64,000 nucleotides of DNA from assembly GCF_017741815.1 (NCBI RefSeq), contig NZ_JAGHMF010000045.1, forward strand, positions 1 through 64,000, given 5' to 3'. Of the stretch, positions 34,792 through 43,857 are shown one piece after another. Origin of the DNA: Rhizobium sp. 16-488-2b. GTDB lineage: Bacteria; Pseudomonadota; Alphaproteobacteria; Rhizobiales; Rhizobiaceae. Under the pieces are notes generated by a model. That model worked only from the letters and a program-made list of their open reading frames with translations, was not told the origin of the DNA and searched no databases. Every line of letters begins with the position of its first letter. The first letter of the stretch is position 1. Both the position numbers and the translations under genes were made by a program.

Positions 34792-35394
34792 ATGTTTACG
34801 AGTGAATTGGACAAGCTCTTAGTACTTCATGTTGGGGATCTGGATGAAGGCGTAAGACGGTTCGAAGCCCTGCAGTTGAAAATCTCGGCCGCGGTCGACA
34901 AGGTCATCCAAGAGTGGGCGGAAAGCAACGGATGGGTGAGTTCCAAAGGCAAGTGGGAGGACGGAGAAGCCTTCGTCTGTCCGCCGGATTGGGTCGACGC
35001 CGATGGGACCGAATTGGCGTGGTTCGCCCTCGACTACGGTTCGGGTGATCTGGATGATTGGAAATCTGGGAACGACTATTTCTGGGTTACTCGACTCTGC
35101 GCGGAGGGCGCCGGGCAGCTTGGAATGCGATTTGGTCAAGATGAATTTCGCAAGACGGCGTGGAAGAAATTCCTTCAACGGAATGGCTCGAAGTTAGCTG
35201 ACACGAGATTTATCTTCGATGACGAGCCGAGCTTTTTCCTACCGGTCAAAGTTGAGAAGCAAACGCTTGCCGACGGGGCCGAGGAAGAGAACTTCGAAGC
35301 AGCCATGGCTCCCTTCGTCGAAGCTTTCGATTACATCAAATCGATAGTTGCGAGGTTCGATGAACTACGGGACCTCATGGCCGCAGAGACCTGA
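34792..35394 (+). CDS. Hypothetical protein coupled to PD-(D/E)xK nuclease
   Basis: A 200-aa acidic soluble protein of unknown family. It contains a beta-rich centre with many aromatics (ALDYGSGDLDDWKSGNDYFW) and a helical end (EAFDYIKSIVARFDELRDLM). The eight-base gap to the nuclease gene suggests common transcription, so it may be a sensor, specificity or immunity partner. Confidence 0.55.
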   Translation: MFTSELDKLLVLHVGDLDEGVRRFEALQLKISAAVDKVIQEWAESNGWVSSKGKWEDGEAFVCPPDWVDADGTELAWFALDYGSGDLDDWKSGNDYFWVTRLCAEGAGQLGMRFGQDEFRKTAWKKFLQRNGSKLADTRFIFDDEPSFFLPVKVEKQTLADGAEEENFEAAMAPFVEAFDYIKSIVARFDELRDLMAAET

Positions 35395-35520
35395 GGATGT
35401 AGAAGCTCGGCTCGGCGTGATCAAAGGTCTCTTCATGAAGGACGTCGGCTTAACCCGGTTTTGCCGACCTTAGTCACGCCCAGCCTTCGTCTCGCCAAAA
35501 CAACATGACAACATCCGCAC

Positions 35521-35973
35521 ATGCAGAACCTTAACGCTTCGCCTTCAGTCAGGCGACGAATGCAGCGCACCGTTGGGCGGGACAACCCCTTCGAAAAAGA
35601 AATCCGCTCCTGCCTTAACAAGGAAGGCCTTCGATTTCGCATTCACTATCCGCTTCCTGGGCTGAAACGCACGAGTTGCGACATAGCGTTTCCTGGTTTG
35701 ACGACGGCGATCTTCCTTGACGGCTGTTTCTGGCACTCGTGCCCCGATCACCCGCCGGCAGTCAAGAAAAACGCTGACTTCTGGCTCGCAAAATTGAAGC
35801 GCAATCGCGAGCGAGACGAGCGAACCACCCGAGCCTTGACTGACTCGGGTTGGCTCGTCTTGCGCTTCTGGCAGCATGAAAACACTGACAGCATCGTTCA
35901 AGCGATAATGTCCGCGGTTTCGGCCAGACGTTCGTCACTGCTTTCCCGCTCTAAGTCGCTCGATAACGTGTAG
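35521..35973 (+). CDS. vsr: Very short patch repair endonuclease (Vsr)
   Basis: A 150-aa protein with the Vsr signature: SCDIAFPGLTTAIFLDGCFW (catalytic Asp), HSCPDH and NADFWLAKLKRNRERD, then GWLVLRFWQHE. Vsr nicks next to T in T:G mismatches that arise when 5-methylcytosine deaminates, and so accompanies cytosine methyltransferases. Here its partner is probably DruM, 10 kb away in the convergent operon. Its 3' end overlaps the end of druE by 39 bases. Confidence 0.85.
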   Translation: MQNLNASPSVRRRMQRTVGRDNPFEKEIRSCLNKEGLRFRIHYPLPGLKRTSCDIAFPGLTTAIFLDGCFWHSCPDHPPAVKKNADFWLAKLKRNRERDERTTRALTDSGWLVLRFWQHENTDSIVQAIMSAVSARRSSLLSRSKSLDNV

Positions 35974-38900
35974 TGGTCTGCGCGCAAGCTCGAAACTGTC
36001 GACCGCAGTGAAGCGGTGATCGAGTTTCAAGGATTGGAACAGCGCTTCCCTGTTCCAAAGCGGATGCACCACAACCCCCCAACGGCTTTGTTTCGCGTCG
36101 AGTGAAAAGACCGGGATATCCGGACGCCCGGTTGCCGACGCAACGGCGTTTCCAGGAATGAACGTTTGAGTCTCGTTCGCCAGGATCCACGCGTTGGCCG
36201 ACCAGTCTTCAAGTTCGAAATAGGTGTAGTTTCTGTCGAAACCGCACTCGTAAGCCGGATCCATCAGGGCTCTGAGATATGAGAGGCCCAGTCGCCAGTC
36301 GAGCAAGCCATGGAAGTTCCTGTTGTTATACCGCTGGAGACAACGATAGCACGATGACCCGCAGGTGACCCTGTGGTCTCCTTCTGCGACGGTGTTGCGC
36401 GGCCAGCGATTTGGATCTTCCACGATACTTCGCAGCAGCTCGGCCACCGGTATCTGTCGCTCTCCGAGCAAGTGGCGGCAAAACCCCGAGCCGTTAGGTA
36501 AAGCGTCAGAGATTTGAAGGTACGGGAGGGGCCTTCCTTCGTAGTTCATTATATTGGGTGACAGCGCGTCGAATTCCTCAGGAGCGATATCGAGATCAAA
36601 CGCTGCGCGCTGCACCAAAATCTCCGTTGCGGAAACCGCCGCGGCGCGCACGCTTGTCCTCCATGGCGCACGCGGATTTCTAGTAAAGAGCCCGACATCC
36701 ATATCGAGCAATCGCAAATTTGAGTTCACTCTCACGGGACCAATCTGCAACGAATTGGTGACTTTCGGCGAAGCGAGCCAAGCCGAAACTTCGTCGCCGT
36801 TGACTCTGTAACGTGCGGCATCGTCTTCCTCCAAGACGTCGGACGCGATAGCCTGCCCAGCTAGTTTGACCATGGGTTTGAAGGTCTTGAACCAGTCGAT
36901 TTTTTGCGCGGTCATGTCCACTGCCGGCTCTACAGTGAAGCCGGAAAAATCGGATTCCTCCCTAAACCCTGGGTTCACGAGGTATATTTCCGCCCTCTCG
37001 GCGAAATTGACGTTGAGATTTTCGGAGTTGACCTTCCGGTCGGGCGTCCCGAGGCTAGCAAGCGTGATACGCTGACCTACACGTGACCGAAGATTTTCGT
37101 TGGTTGGCCGAAACTCGGTTCGATAGGCCGTCGGGACGATGCACCTTATCCCGGCTTCAACGAACTCAGTCTCACAGAATCTGCACCGGTCGGCCTCCGC
37201 GGATACTCTGTTCCACGCGCCGCATGCTTCGCAGAAGCGGAGATGGAAGTCCTGCTTGCACCAGTCGTTGTGCGGATCCATCGGCACTCCGAAATCCGTG
37301 AGGTGCTCGTCGGGATCCCTCAACGTTCCCGTAAAGCCGATGCATCGATGCCGCAGCTTCTCACGAGTCCTGACGCTTCCCGGCGCAAAATCGAAGATCG
37401 CCATGTCCTGATCGCGAGAGACCGCGTCCCACTCCGCCGCACCACTCCCCTTCTTCTCGGTGAGCTCGATGTAGAGGCTACGGGACCGCGTCGGCATGCC
37501 GTAGAGCGGAACCAAGCCCCGTTCGGCCAAGGCTGCAGCCAGGCCCGTTCTTAGATCAGAAAACTCTTCCCGCAGTTCCTCGATATCCTGGATGACATTA
37601 TCGACAGTTACGGAATCGAGGATTTCGTTCACAGCACAGCGTGATACGTCCGCCAACATCGCGGCCATCTGCAACCTGTCGTCATTAACGCGGTCGAGCG
37701 CGTCTTCGAGACGGTCCCGCCAATTTTTCGACGCATCGAAATATTCGTTGCAGTACAGGAACTCACCGTGAATATCGCCTGGAATGACGTTGTCTCCGGC
37801 CCAGTCGTCACCGGATTCCATACGTAGAAGCTTGAACGCCTTTACGAGCCAAAACTTCCGCAGAAGTCGTGATGGAATATCGACGAGCTTGGTCGTTATG
37901 AAAGGCGGCGGCGGCGCTGCCCCAGTGATTTCGATCGGATTGTGAAAGTAGTGAATATCGTGACTTTTGCTTCGGCACACAGTCAGGACGGTCGAGAATG
38001 CCTGGCCTCGACGCCCAGCTCGACCGACGCGCTGCTGATAGTTGAAGCGCTGCGGTGGCATGTTACCTTGGTAGACGGCTTGCAGGGATCCGATATCGAC
38101 GCCTACCTCCATCGTGGTGGTCACCGATAGCAGGTCGGCGGAATCGAAAAGCTTTCGCCATTCGAAATCCTCCGGCGACTCGTCGTCTCGTTTGACAAAA
38201 ACTTCTTTGAATTGCTGGAGCCGCTCGGCCGGATCTTGTGTTTGTCCGGTCAGCTCCTCGCACTTGAGCCGGAAGAGTTCCTCTCCATTATTTACCGAGC
38301 GCATCACGCGGCGCCCAAGGAAATTCCCCTTCGTGATCTCTTCAGCAACGAGAGCGGCGGCACGGGTCAGCTTGTCCCCGCATCTGGTACAATAGGAAAA
38401 CCCTTCATGCAGGTGGACCCTGCCGCATCTGTGGCAACGCCACGCAGCCGCCTTAGGGTCTGCAGCACGGAAGTACAGACGGCTGATGTCGATTGAGCCA
38501 TTTCCGCGAGCCTGCTTTAATGCGTGGTGGAGACGATCGAGAAACGCGTCGCATTCCTCCTTTGGATTTTGAAGGATCTTCTTAAGCAATTTAGCGAGCC
38601 GGCTATCACCTCGCCCAATCATATCGTGGCCGCTACGCCAATCGACACGTATGTTTTGCTGGAATAGATTTGGAACGATACGGTAAGCGTCCGCGAAAAT
38701 ACGGAGCATAGCATCGTCCCTCGATTTTTCGGAGCTGTACTCTTCTCCCGGAGGAAAAAAGCTAGGCCAGCCTAGCCCGGTTTCTTCGAGGGCGAAGTAC
38801 GTTTTAGAGAAAAGCAGATCGGTTGCTTCGGGCGGCTGCCCCTTCTGGATCCTCTTCCGCGCCCAGTCGATCTCGTTCATCACCTCGAGCGGAACATCAA

Positions 38901-41826
38901 CCTTCCAATTGACGTCGCCATCCGACGTCTTATCGAAGAACCTGTACCAAGGTCTCCCACCAACACGTGTCTTTCGAGTGTCGGCTCCCTCCACCGGAGT
39001 GGATCCGATCGACATCAAAGACGATAGGATCGGCCTGACGTCCTTCTGTGGGATGTTTCGCTGAAATTCGAACAGCTCATCGAGAGGTACACTGGCCGGG
39101 AACGAAGACGCGGCTTTCCGACGCCGAAGTGCCGTCATGGCAGCGGAAACGTCCCTCGTGTCTTCGCCGACTTCTACCAATCTCAAGAGCTCGGCCTTGA
39201 GAGCGTCGTACTCTGCTTCGTGAGCGGCAGTGTACGTGTATTCGCGCGAAATTTTTGTCGCCGCCGAGATGAGTATCTCGCGTCGCAAGTCGCGTTGGTG
39301 CTGAACCTCGACTTCCAGCGCGAGGTTGGCGGCGTCTTCGCGGCTGTCGGAGAAAGCTACGAGTTTGCCGTCGCCGCCCTGGGATTTCAAAGATGCGACC
39401 AGTTCCGTCGCCAGGAGTTGCGACGTTTTCCCAAAACCGGTGCGGAAACTTCGCACCGGCGAAAGTCTACCTTCCCTCTGCGTGGAGTTTTTAGACGAGT
39501 ATCGTCCGGAGTAATCGGTACCGCACTTTGCGCAGCAGTACGGCACCGCTGTACCGTTCTCGTCTCGCTTCCTGGCGTGGAATTTATCGTCCGCCGACCA
39601 CATAAGAAGGCGGCCCGGCACGTCTCCTTCGGCCTGCGTTTCGGTGATTATACCGGTCACAGGATTGAGGAAGCCCTCAACCCAGCGAAAAGGCGTCCCA
39701 TCCCTGATCTCAGTTTCGGGATCCCACCGCCGAGGCCAGAAGAGTGCGTAGTCATCGAAGCTGGCATCTTCGAACCTCAGCGACGCGGCGCTCTCGGGAA
39801 GCTTCTCTAGCTCCTGGGGCGCAGGCAACAGCGCAATGCGCTTTCCATCAATGCCCGTCTCGGAATTTGGGTCCCCCCTCTTACCGCCGATGTAGAGATC
39901 GCCGCATGCCTCGCAATAAAGCATTTCGAACATTCTCTTTCGCATGCCGTCACCGGCAGCTTCATAGTCTTGGCCCCGCTCTATGCTTGGTTTGCCCCAG
40001 ACGGCTTTCCCATCTTCATCTGCTCCGATCGAAGAGAACATACCTTCGATATTCCGCACGAAGCAATGCATTCGGAAGCCCGGTAGCGAGGAGATGTCTT
40101 TCCGTTCGGGCCGTAGATTTTCTGGAAGTATCTCGTCGGGCAGATCTGGGATCGCTCGAAGCGCCAACAAGCCGCGCACGGCCTCCCGATCCTCGCGCCC
40201 GAACAGGACCGCTCCAATCTGAGCTACGGACCGGGGTATTTTCCCGTCTGTACGCTCATCGTCCTTCAAGGCAAAGTCTAGCATCTCTGCCGCGGTACGG
40301 GTTGCTTGCAATAGTGCCGCCCCGTCGGACAGCGCGGCGCCGCCATCGATCGTCCTCGCGCACTTTAGAAACGCGTCCAGAAACTCTCGCGGAGATTTCC
40401 TTCTGTCGACAAGATCAAGCGCTCCCGCTAGTTCTCTAAGTGCGCCCACCGAGGGCTCACGACTAGGAGGGGATACAGGTATCGGACGACCAGTGACGAC
40501 CGCGTCCCGCCAAGCTTGGTCTTGATCGGCAGCACCAGCGATCCCTGCGCTACCAAACATGTTTTTGAGATATCTGATACTATCTTCCGCGACGTCTCCT
40601 TCCATCGGCAGAGACGCGGACGACGAAAGGATTCGGAGCTTATGAGCGTGCTCCGGCTGCGTCAGGCTCAACCGGTCAAGCAGTATCCGAAGGAGGCCTG
40701 CCATCTCCGCGCCGGCGGAGCCGCGTATGAGATGCAATTCGTCGAGGACCAAATAGAACCGAGCGTCGTCGTGGTTGATAATCCACTCGCGCGTTGCGGT
40801 GATTATTGGTTCATCGACTTCGCGGACGAGCATCGCGTTCAAGATCGACTGGTTGGTGACCAGAATATCGGGTGGCGTCTCCTGAATATCCCAGCGCGAG
40901 ATCAGTTCGCTGCCATTAGTGGATGGGAAGACGTAGCGAAGATCCTTGTCTTTCGCCTTGCCGCCACCGACGACGTCGAGCGCGATGCGTTCTTGTATTG
41001 AACGGTAGCGCCTCATCTCTGCCTTTAGTTCACTTCGTGCACGCCTAGTGCGTTTCGTCCAGTACTCCGAATCCTGGCGCCGTGGATGCTTGCGATATCC
41101 CGTCACGGGTGATTTCCCGGTGTACCGGCCGAAAAACAATCTATTGCCGTTGAAGTTCTTTTCCATGACCTCGTGCGCGGCCGGCGAGTCGATCGCCTTG
41201 CGAAGTCTCACCATCTGGTCCTCGACCAAGGCGTTCAAGGGGTAGAGTACGAGTGCCCTCACCGCTTGCGGCCTAATAGGACTCTCGTTGCGCCTATAGA
41301 GACGGAAGCGCCCTTTATCGTTCAGCCAATCGTCATCGTAGGGCATATGCGGCCGGGGCCAAGAGCATGCTTCCTTCGCCAACTGGGCGAGGATTGGAAG
41401 CAAGAAGGACTCCGTCTTTCCGGAGCCTGTGCCGGAGGTCACGATCCCCGGCTGGCCGTCGCGCACGCCGCGCTTAAGCATTTTTAACTGATGGTCGTAT
41501 GGTGGATAGGCGCCTTTCAGTTCGGGGGTGGTGTCGTCGCGGTCAAACAGTCCGGACAGTGCTAGCTGGACGAAGGCGTTTCGCTCCTGGGGCGAGAAGC
41601 CGTGAAGGATGCCGTCCTTGTCCTCCAAGAGCGCCTCCAAACCGTTTTCCGATGTCTCATAGCGCGGAACCACTTCGAAAATTGGGTCTAGCGCAAGCTG
41701 TTTCGGGTCGGAAAGAAGGTCGCGACGCGCCTGGGAAACGTTGACGTCATCTATGCGATAGGCCGTGTCGAGATACGCCAGGAACTGATCGATCATCCTG
41801 TCGAAGCCACCAATTGGATCAAACAT
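35935..41826 (-). CDS. druE: DruE-like giant helicase of Druantia type II
   Basis: A 1963-aa superfamily 2 helicase. Motif Q-like DHQLKMLKRG is followed by Walker A VTSGTGSGKTES (about 129-140), the DEAH-type box LVLDELHLI, and the C-terminal helicase lobe with GVDIGSLQAV and QRVGRAGRRGQ. Four zinc-binding patches are seen (CEACGDLY, CAKCGTDY, CHRCG/CTRCG, CEACGAW/CRFC). The end carries the MZB/DUF1998 signature CGSSCYRCLQRYNNRNFHGL. Length and domain order match DruE of the Druantia anti-phage system. It starts one base after the druG-like stop and is last in the operon. Confidence 0.85.
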   Translation of the reverse strand: MFDPIGGFDRMIDQFLAYLDTAYRIDDVNVSQARRDLLSDPKQLALDPIFEVVPRYETSENGLEALLEDKDGILHGFSPQERNAFVQLALSGLFDRDDTTPELKGAYPPYDHQLKMLKRGVRDGQPGIVTSGTGSGKTESFLLPILAQLAKEACSWPRPHMPYDDDWLNDKGRFRLYRRNESPIRPQAVRALVLYPLNALVEDQMVRLRKAIDSPAAHEVMEKNFNGNRLFFGRYTGKSPVTGYRKHPRRQDSEYWTKRTRRARSELKAEMRRYRSIQERIALDVVGGGKAKDKDLRYVFPSTNGSELISRWDIQETPPDILVTNQSILNAMLVREVDEPIITATREWIINHDDARFYLVLDELHLIRGSAGAEMAGLLRILLDRLSLTQPEHAHKLRILSSSASLPMEGDVAEDSIRYLKNMFGSAGIAGAADQDQAWRDAVVTGRPIPVSPPSREPSVGALRELAGALDLVDRRKSPREFLDAFLKCARTIDGGAALSDGAALLQATRTAAEMLDFALKDDERTDGKIPRSVAQIGAVLFGREDREAVRGLLALRAIPDLPDEILPENLRPERKDISSLPGFRMHCFVRNIEGMFSSIGADEDGKAVWGKPSIERGQDYEAAGDGMRKRMFEMLYCEACGDLYIGGKRGDPNSETGIDGKRIALLPAPQELEKLPESAASLRFEDASFDDYALFWPRRWDPETEIRDGTPFRWVEGFLNPVTGIITETQAEGDVPGRLLMWSADDKFHARKRDENGTAVPYCCAKCGTDYSGRYSSKNSTQREGRLSPVRSFRTGFGKTSQLLATELVASLKSQGGDGKLVAFSDSREDAANLALEVEVQHQRDLRREILISAATKISREYTYTAAHEAEYDALKAELLRLVEVGEDTRDVSAAMTALRRRKAASSFPASVPLDELFEFQRNIPQKDVRPILSSLMSIGSTPVEGADTRKTRVGGRPWYRFFDKTSDGDVNWKVDVPLEVMNEIDWARKRIQKGQPPEATDLLFSKTYFALEETGLGWPSFFPPGEEYSSEKSRDDAMLRIFADAYRIVPNLFQQNIRVDWRSGHDMIGRGDSRLAKLLKKILQNPKEECDAFLDRLHHALKQARGNGSIDISRLYFRAADPKAAAWRCHRCGRVHLHEGFSYCTRCGDKLTRAAALVAEEITKGNFLGRRVMRSVNNGEELFRLKCEELTGQTQDPAERLQQFKEVFVKRDDESPEDFEWRKLFDSADLLSVTTTMEVGVDIGSLQAVYQGNMPPQRFNYQQRVGRAGRRGQAFSTVLTVCRSKSHDIHYFHNPIEITGAAPPPPFITTKLVDIPSRLLRKFWLVKAFKLLRMESGDDWAGDNVIPGDIHGEFLYCNEYFDASKNWRDRLEDALDRVNDDRLQMAAMLADVSRCAVNEILDSVTVDNVIQDIEELREEFSDLRTGLAAALAERGLVPLYGMPTRSRSLYIELTEKKGSGAAEWDAVSRDQDMAIFDFAPGSVRTREKLRHRCIGFTGTLRDPDEHLTDFGVPMDPHNDWCKQDFHLRFCEACGAWNRVSAEADRCRFCETEFVEAGIRCIVPTAYRTEFRPTNENLRSRVGQRITLASLGTPDRKVNSENLNVNFAERAEIYLVNPGFREESDFSGFTVEPAVDMTAQKIDWFKTFKPMVKLAGQAIASDVLEEDDAARYRVNGDEVSAWLASPKVTNSLQIGPVRVNSNLRLLDMDVGLFTRNPRAPWRTSVRAAAVSATEILVQRAAFDLDIAPEEFDALSPNIMNYEGRPLPYLQISDALPNGSGFCRHLLGERQIPVAELLRSIVEDPNRWPRNTVAEGDHRVTCGSSCYRCLQRYNNRNFHGLLDWRLGLSYLRALMDPAYECGFDRNYTYFELEDWSANAWILANETQTFIPGNAVASATGRPDIPVFSLDAKQSRWGVVVHPLWNREALFQSLKLDHRFTAVDSFELARRPLHVIERLRAGKQ

Positions 41827-41827
41827 T

Positions 41828-43855
41828 TTAGCCCTCGATGTTCTGGAAATAGTGGATCAGCTCGTGTCCTGCGCCCTTCCCGAGCGCTTCGGTCCACACG
41901 ACCCTGGCGAGAAACGTTTTAAGAACCGCGTCGATACGTACTCCCCAAGACGAGGGGACGCGCGACAACATCTTCGCGGTGGCGGCTACGAAACCGTCGT
42001 CGGGCAAGTCGAGGTCGCCGAGATGGTCGACCATTTCTGCAAGAAGATCGCTGTCCATCTCGGCGAAAGGCCAGTGCCCTACGAAGGAGGGCGGATTACC
42101 TCTCCCGCCGCTGGGTATCTCCAAGGGAAAGATGTATTTCAAAACGGAGTTCGGAACCGATACGCGGGTACCGTCGACGGCGGCGCTACCGAAGAAAGCC
42201 AAGTTCGCGGGAAGGCGCCCGAGTCTGCGGCGTTCGATCAGAGAAGGGAGCCAGTACTCGCAGGGACCGTTGGTAATGCCGCAGAACGCTACGGGAATGG
42301 TGACATGCGGATGCTGCTGAGCCAACTCGATCGCTGCTGAGAGACCGGACGCCTTGTCATCTATCATGTCGGACAACGTTACCCTCGTAGGGTCGCAGTA
42401 GACGACTGCGGCAAGCGCCCCTCCGATAGCAGTTACAAAATCTGCGACGGCAGTAATCGCCCGATCGCCGACGAAAATGGGGATCGGTGTAGTGCTCGAC
42501 TGCAACAGTACTGCTGTAAGCGCAGGAACCGAGAACCCACTAGTCGCGGCAAGTTGCCGAATAATCTCGAAGCGCTTTTCCGGGGCGGCTATCTCGAGGG
42601 GACCACTGCCGAAATTGGCTTCATCCACGATTGGCGGGTGTTGGACGTAGGCCGTGGGTGCTGCGTCCGTTATCGTGTGGACTGCTTTGCGTAGCTCCTC
42701 CACATCGGCACGGAGTAGGCCGCCGATCTCCGAGTGCTTGGCAGAGATGGAGTTGGCAGCCGCAGCAATCTTTGCTTCCAGTTCTTCTTGGGTTTTGCTG
42801 GCTGCGTCGCGTAGTAGAAGTTCTCGTTGTCCTATTGCCGCTACTCGTGCCTCAGCCTCCACGACACGAGCTTGCATGTCGGTGAGCTTGCGATTTTCCT
42901 CAGTCATCTCGCGGTCGATCTGTGCTCTGATGGCAGATCGCTGTCTCTCTCTCTCGCTCTCCTCAAACGACGCGAGGCGATCCCGCCACTCGGGGTCCTT
43001 TGCCATGAAGCTAGGAACAAGATCGTTGATCTCGGTGCGACTGGCTAGCACGGCGAGCGCGGAACGTAAGTCCTCCCTCTCCGCGTCGTCTGCAGTGGAC
43101 GTGATACGAGTGTTCAAAAGTTGAGCGACGTCTCCAGCGGCTTCAGTGGACGAACGTAGCCGCTCCGCCCATTTCAGTGCCGACGCAAGGATCTGAGCCT
43201 CAGACCTGAGATCTGCTTCGACTGGCGGAGACCATTTTGGCTGGGAAAGGAAAACAACGACGCCGGACAACTGCGTCAATGAGTCGATTTTCCCTTCCAC
43301 CGAGCGGACAGGTGCGTTTCGCACGGATATCTTCTCTGAAAACCCGTAGAAGCCTTCGCTGCTGCGGGTGAACCCCGAGCTCAGCCATTTCCCCGCGCCG
43401 ACCTCAATTGCCTGGACTGCAGCACGCAGTGGGACGGCGAGCTTGTTCTCCGCCAGGAGGGCCAACCCCTTCTCGTACCCAATTTTCCGGAGGCTGAAAC
43501 CCACCGTAAGCTTGACCGCGTTCGCAAAAGATACCGCATCGAGCTTCCCGGCATTTTTAGGTCTCGAAGCATCCGTCAAGGAGAAGTCGGCGATCTTGGC
43601 GCGACCGATAAGCGACGACGTCGAGCTCGACGTGTATGGAACGGTCGGCGCCCGATGGACTATTGCTTTCTCCGTCGTCTCACCGGACACCGCCCAGAAG
43701 GAGTCGAGACCTCCCAGGCATATCCTATCGGATTTCGTCTCTTTGATTTTCTCCGTGGACGACGGAGATCCCTCGTCTTTGACTTCTACAACGACTGCAA
43801 CGTCGTAACCAGCGATGCGCTCCACTCTGTAGACCGACTTACCTGCGACAGACAT
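41828..43855 (-). CDS. druG: DruG-like coiled-coil protein of Druantia type II
   Basis: A 675-aa protein with a central coiled coil of about 120 residues (ESERERQRSAIRAQIDREMT onward) between an N-terminal beta-rich part and a C-terminal alpha/beta domain with no catalytic motif I can name. Position, size and tight spacing (two bases to the druF-like gene, one to druE) identify it as the third component of the druMFGE arrangement. Its function is not known; a bridging role between helicase and DNA is inference. Confidence 0.65.
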   Translation of the reverse strand: MSVAGKSVYRVERIAGYDVAVVVEVKDEGSPSSTEKIKETKSDRICLGGLDSFWAVSGETTEKAIVHRAPTVPYTSSSTSSLIGRAKIADFSLTDASRPKNAGKLDAVSFANAVKLTVGFSLRKIGYEKGLALLAENKLAVPLRAAVQAIEVGAGKWLSSGFTRSSEGFYGFSEKISVRNAPVRSVEGKIDSLTQLSGVVVFLSQPKWSPPVEADLRSEAQILASALKWAERLRSSTEAAGDVAQLLNTRITSTADDAEREDLRSALAVLASRTEINDLVPSFMAKDPEWRDRLASFEESERERQRSAIRAQIDREMTEENRKLTDMQARVVEAEARVAAIGQRELLLRDAASKTQEELEAKIAAAANSISAKHSEIGGLLRADVEELRKAVHTITDAAPTAYVQHPPIVDEANFGSGPLEIAAPEKRFEIIRQLAATSGFSVPALTAVLLQSSTTPIPIFVGDRAITAVADFVTAIGGALAAVVYCDPTRVTLSDMIDDKASGLSAAIELAQQHPHVTIPVAFCGITNGPCEYWLPSLIERRRLGRLPANLAFFGSAAVDGTRVSVPNSVLKYIFPLEIPSGGRGNPPSFVGHWPFAEMDSDLLAEMVDHLGDLDLPDDGFVAATAKMLSRVPSSWGVRIDAVLKTFLARVVWTEALGKGAGHELIHYFQNIEG

Positions 43856-43857
43856 AA

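Noticed and set aside
38063..41487. Several rightward frames of 80-230 codons antisense to druE
   Set aside because: Composition and lack of starts or ribosome sites mark them as mirror frames of the GC-rich druE gene.
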